Source: Medicago truncatula (lineage: Eukaryota > Streptophyta > Magnoliopsida > Fabales > Fabaceae). From it: 64,000 nucleotides of DNA. The notes beneath the pieces were generated by a model, which was given only the letters and a program-made list of their open reading frames with translations, did no database searches and was not told the DNA's origin. Shown piece by piece: positions 63,253-64,000 of the stretch. A program made the position numbers and the translations under genes. The stretch spans positions 55,964,091 through 56,028,090 of the forward strand of contig NC_053044.1 of assembly GCF_003473485.1 (NCBI RefSeq), given 5' to 3'. How positions within the stretch are numbered: position 1 is the stretch's first letter; every line of letters begins with the position of its first letter.

Positions 63253-64000
63253 AAGGCTAAATTGCATTTTGGTCCCTTAACTATTTATGTAGTATCGTTT
63301 TGGTCCCTTAATTAAAATTTGATTTATTTTGGTCCCTTAACTTCTCTCCGTTACACATTTTGGTCATTTCCGTTAGTTTTAAATAAAAAACGTTAGGTTT
63401 TCTTCTGGAATTTTTCTGGGATTCTTGTTGTTGAAGGTTGATGAGATGATATGAATATGAAAAAGAGGAGATAAAGATGAAGAAAATCTAACGTTTTTGA
63501 ATTAAAACTAACATAAAGGACCAAAATATGGAAGAAAAAAAAATTCTGCCCTAATTTGTGTAAAAAAATACAAAAATGCCCCACTTTTTCAAAAAATTGC
63601 ACAAATGCCCTACTTTCTGGTACCCCTCTACTCCCACTTGCGGGGTACCTAAAAAAAGTGTACCTTGCAACCCCCACTTGCGGGGTACCTTTAAATTTTT
63701 TTAAAAAAATTTTAACTACCCCGCAAGTCACATTTGCGTGGCATTTTTTGGTTTTTTTTTCTATTTTTTTAACTACCCCGCAAGTGGGACTTGCGTTTTA
63801 GTTTTTTTTTTTTTTTTTTTTTTCACTTTTTTTAAGTATCACGCAAGTGCAACTTGCATTTTAGTTTTGGTTTTTTTTTTTAATAATTAAAATTATTATG
63901 TAATGGTTTTGGTTTTTTTAATAATAATGGTTTTGGTTTTTTTAATTTTTTTTAATATTTTTAATTTTTGCGTTTTAGATTTTGGTTTTGGTATAATGGA
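63253..64000. mobile_element. left part of a repeat element running off the window
   Basis: Starts with three spaced TTTTGGTCCCTTAA phrases (63273-63340), a common left terminus of legume elements, and continues into T-rich DNA with several short palindromes of the type CCCCGCAAGTGGGACTTGCG (63630-63860). The matching right end is outside the window. The open frames on both strands here arise from low-complexity DNA. Confidence 0.5.

Noticed and set aside
63393-63801. overlapping frames on both strands at the right edge
   Set aside because: They come from T-rich DNA and repeated CCCCGCAAGT units, not from a protein-like sequence.

Overview
This 64 kb window looks like nuclear DNA of a legume, most likely Medicago truncatula or a close relative. 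The reasons are AT-rich intergenic DNA, short plant-type GT-AG introns, plant-specific gene families (a group C MAP kinase, a group S1 bZIP with a sucrose-control upstream peptide, BEL1-like homeodomain proteins), tRNA-derived SINEs and many small terminal-inverted-repeat elements. The species is inferred from style; no search was run. All exon boundaries below were worked out by hand from splice signals and family alignment, and every joined CDS was checked for reading phase.

Layout. 1-4.6 kb: gene-poor DNA with repeats. 4.6-6.2 kb (+): two-exon MAP kinase of the MPK1/MPK2 type, 372 aa. 7.9-8.8 kb (+): group S1 bZIP gene, with a well conserved sucrose-control uORF that has lost its usual stop and a main ORF that lacks the family start and has a shifted C-terminus. 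8.9-12.2 kb: MITEs and a retrotransposon remnant. 12.6-16.0 kb (+): RING-like protein, 433 aa, with a putative myristoylation site. 16.6-19.2 kb: a long-TIR element carrying a plant-mobile-domain remnant, and a palindromic MITE. 19.9-23.8 kb (-): complete ten-exon RPT4 (19S proteasome ATPase), 399 aa. 24.0-27.0 kb: a 3.0 kb Mutator-like element with a perfect 9-bp target duplication, 226 bp upstream of the RPT4 start codon. 28.5-30.1 kb: hAT-like MITE, tandem repeat, SINE. 30.5-31.5 kb (-): a chimeric gene. 32.6-36.9 kb (-): six-exon GT4-type glycosyltransferase, 466 aa. 38.7-40.9 and 46.5-48.8 kb (-): two BEL1-like homeobox genes with the same intron layout, separated by a 5'-truncated LINE, a MITE and tandem repeats. 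53.4-57.2 kb (+): nine-exon organellar RsmI-type rRNA 2'-O-methyltransferase, 353 aa. 57.3-64 kb: no gene recognised, but a Pack-MULE with a captured CXC (TSO1-like) fragment, a second Mutator-like MITE and, at the edge, an unfinished element with short palindromes.

Most striking observation. The gene at 30536-31535 joins a copy of the RPT4 promoter, exon 1, intron 1 and start of exon 2 to a copy of the 3' half of the neighbouring glycosyltransferase. It is open over four exons (185 aa), has usable splice sites and keeps the GT4 E-x7-E motif. It lies between its two parents, in the same orientation. The second theme is a set of TIR elements whose ends carry short palindromes, two of them sharing the core CGGCAGTTAACTGCCG.

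The genes do not form a pathway. They are independent plant housekeeping and regulatory loci in a transposon-rich stretch; the links between them are duplications (RPT4/chimera/GT) and paralogy (the two BEL1-like genes).
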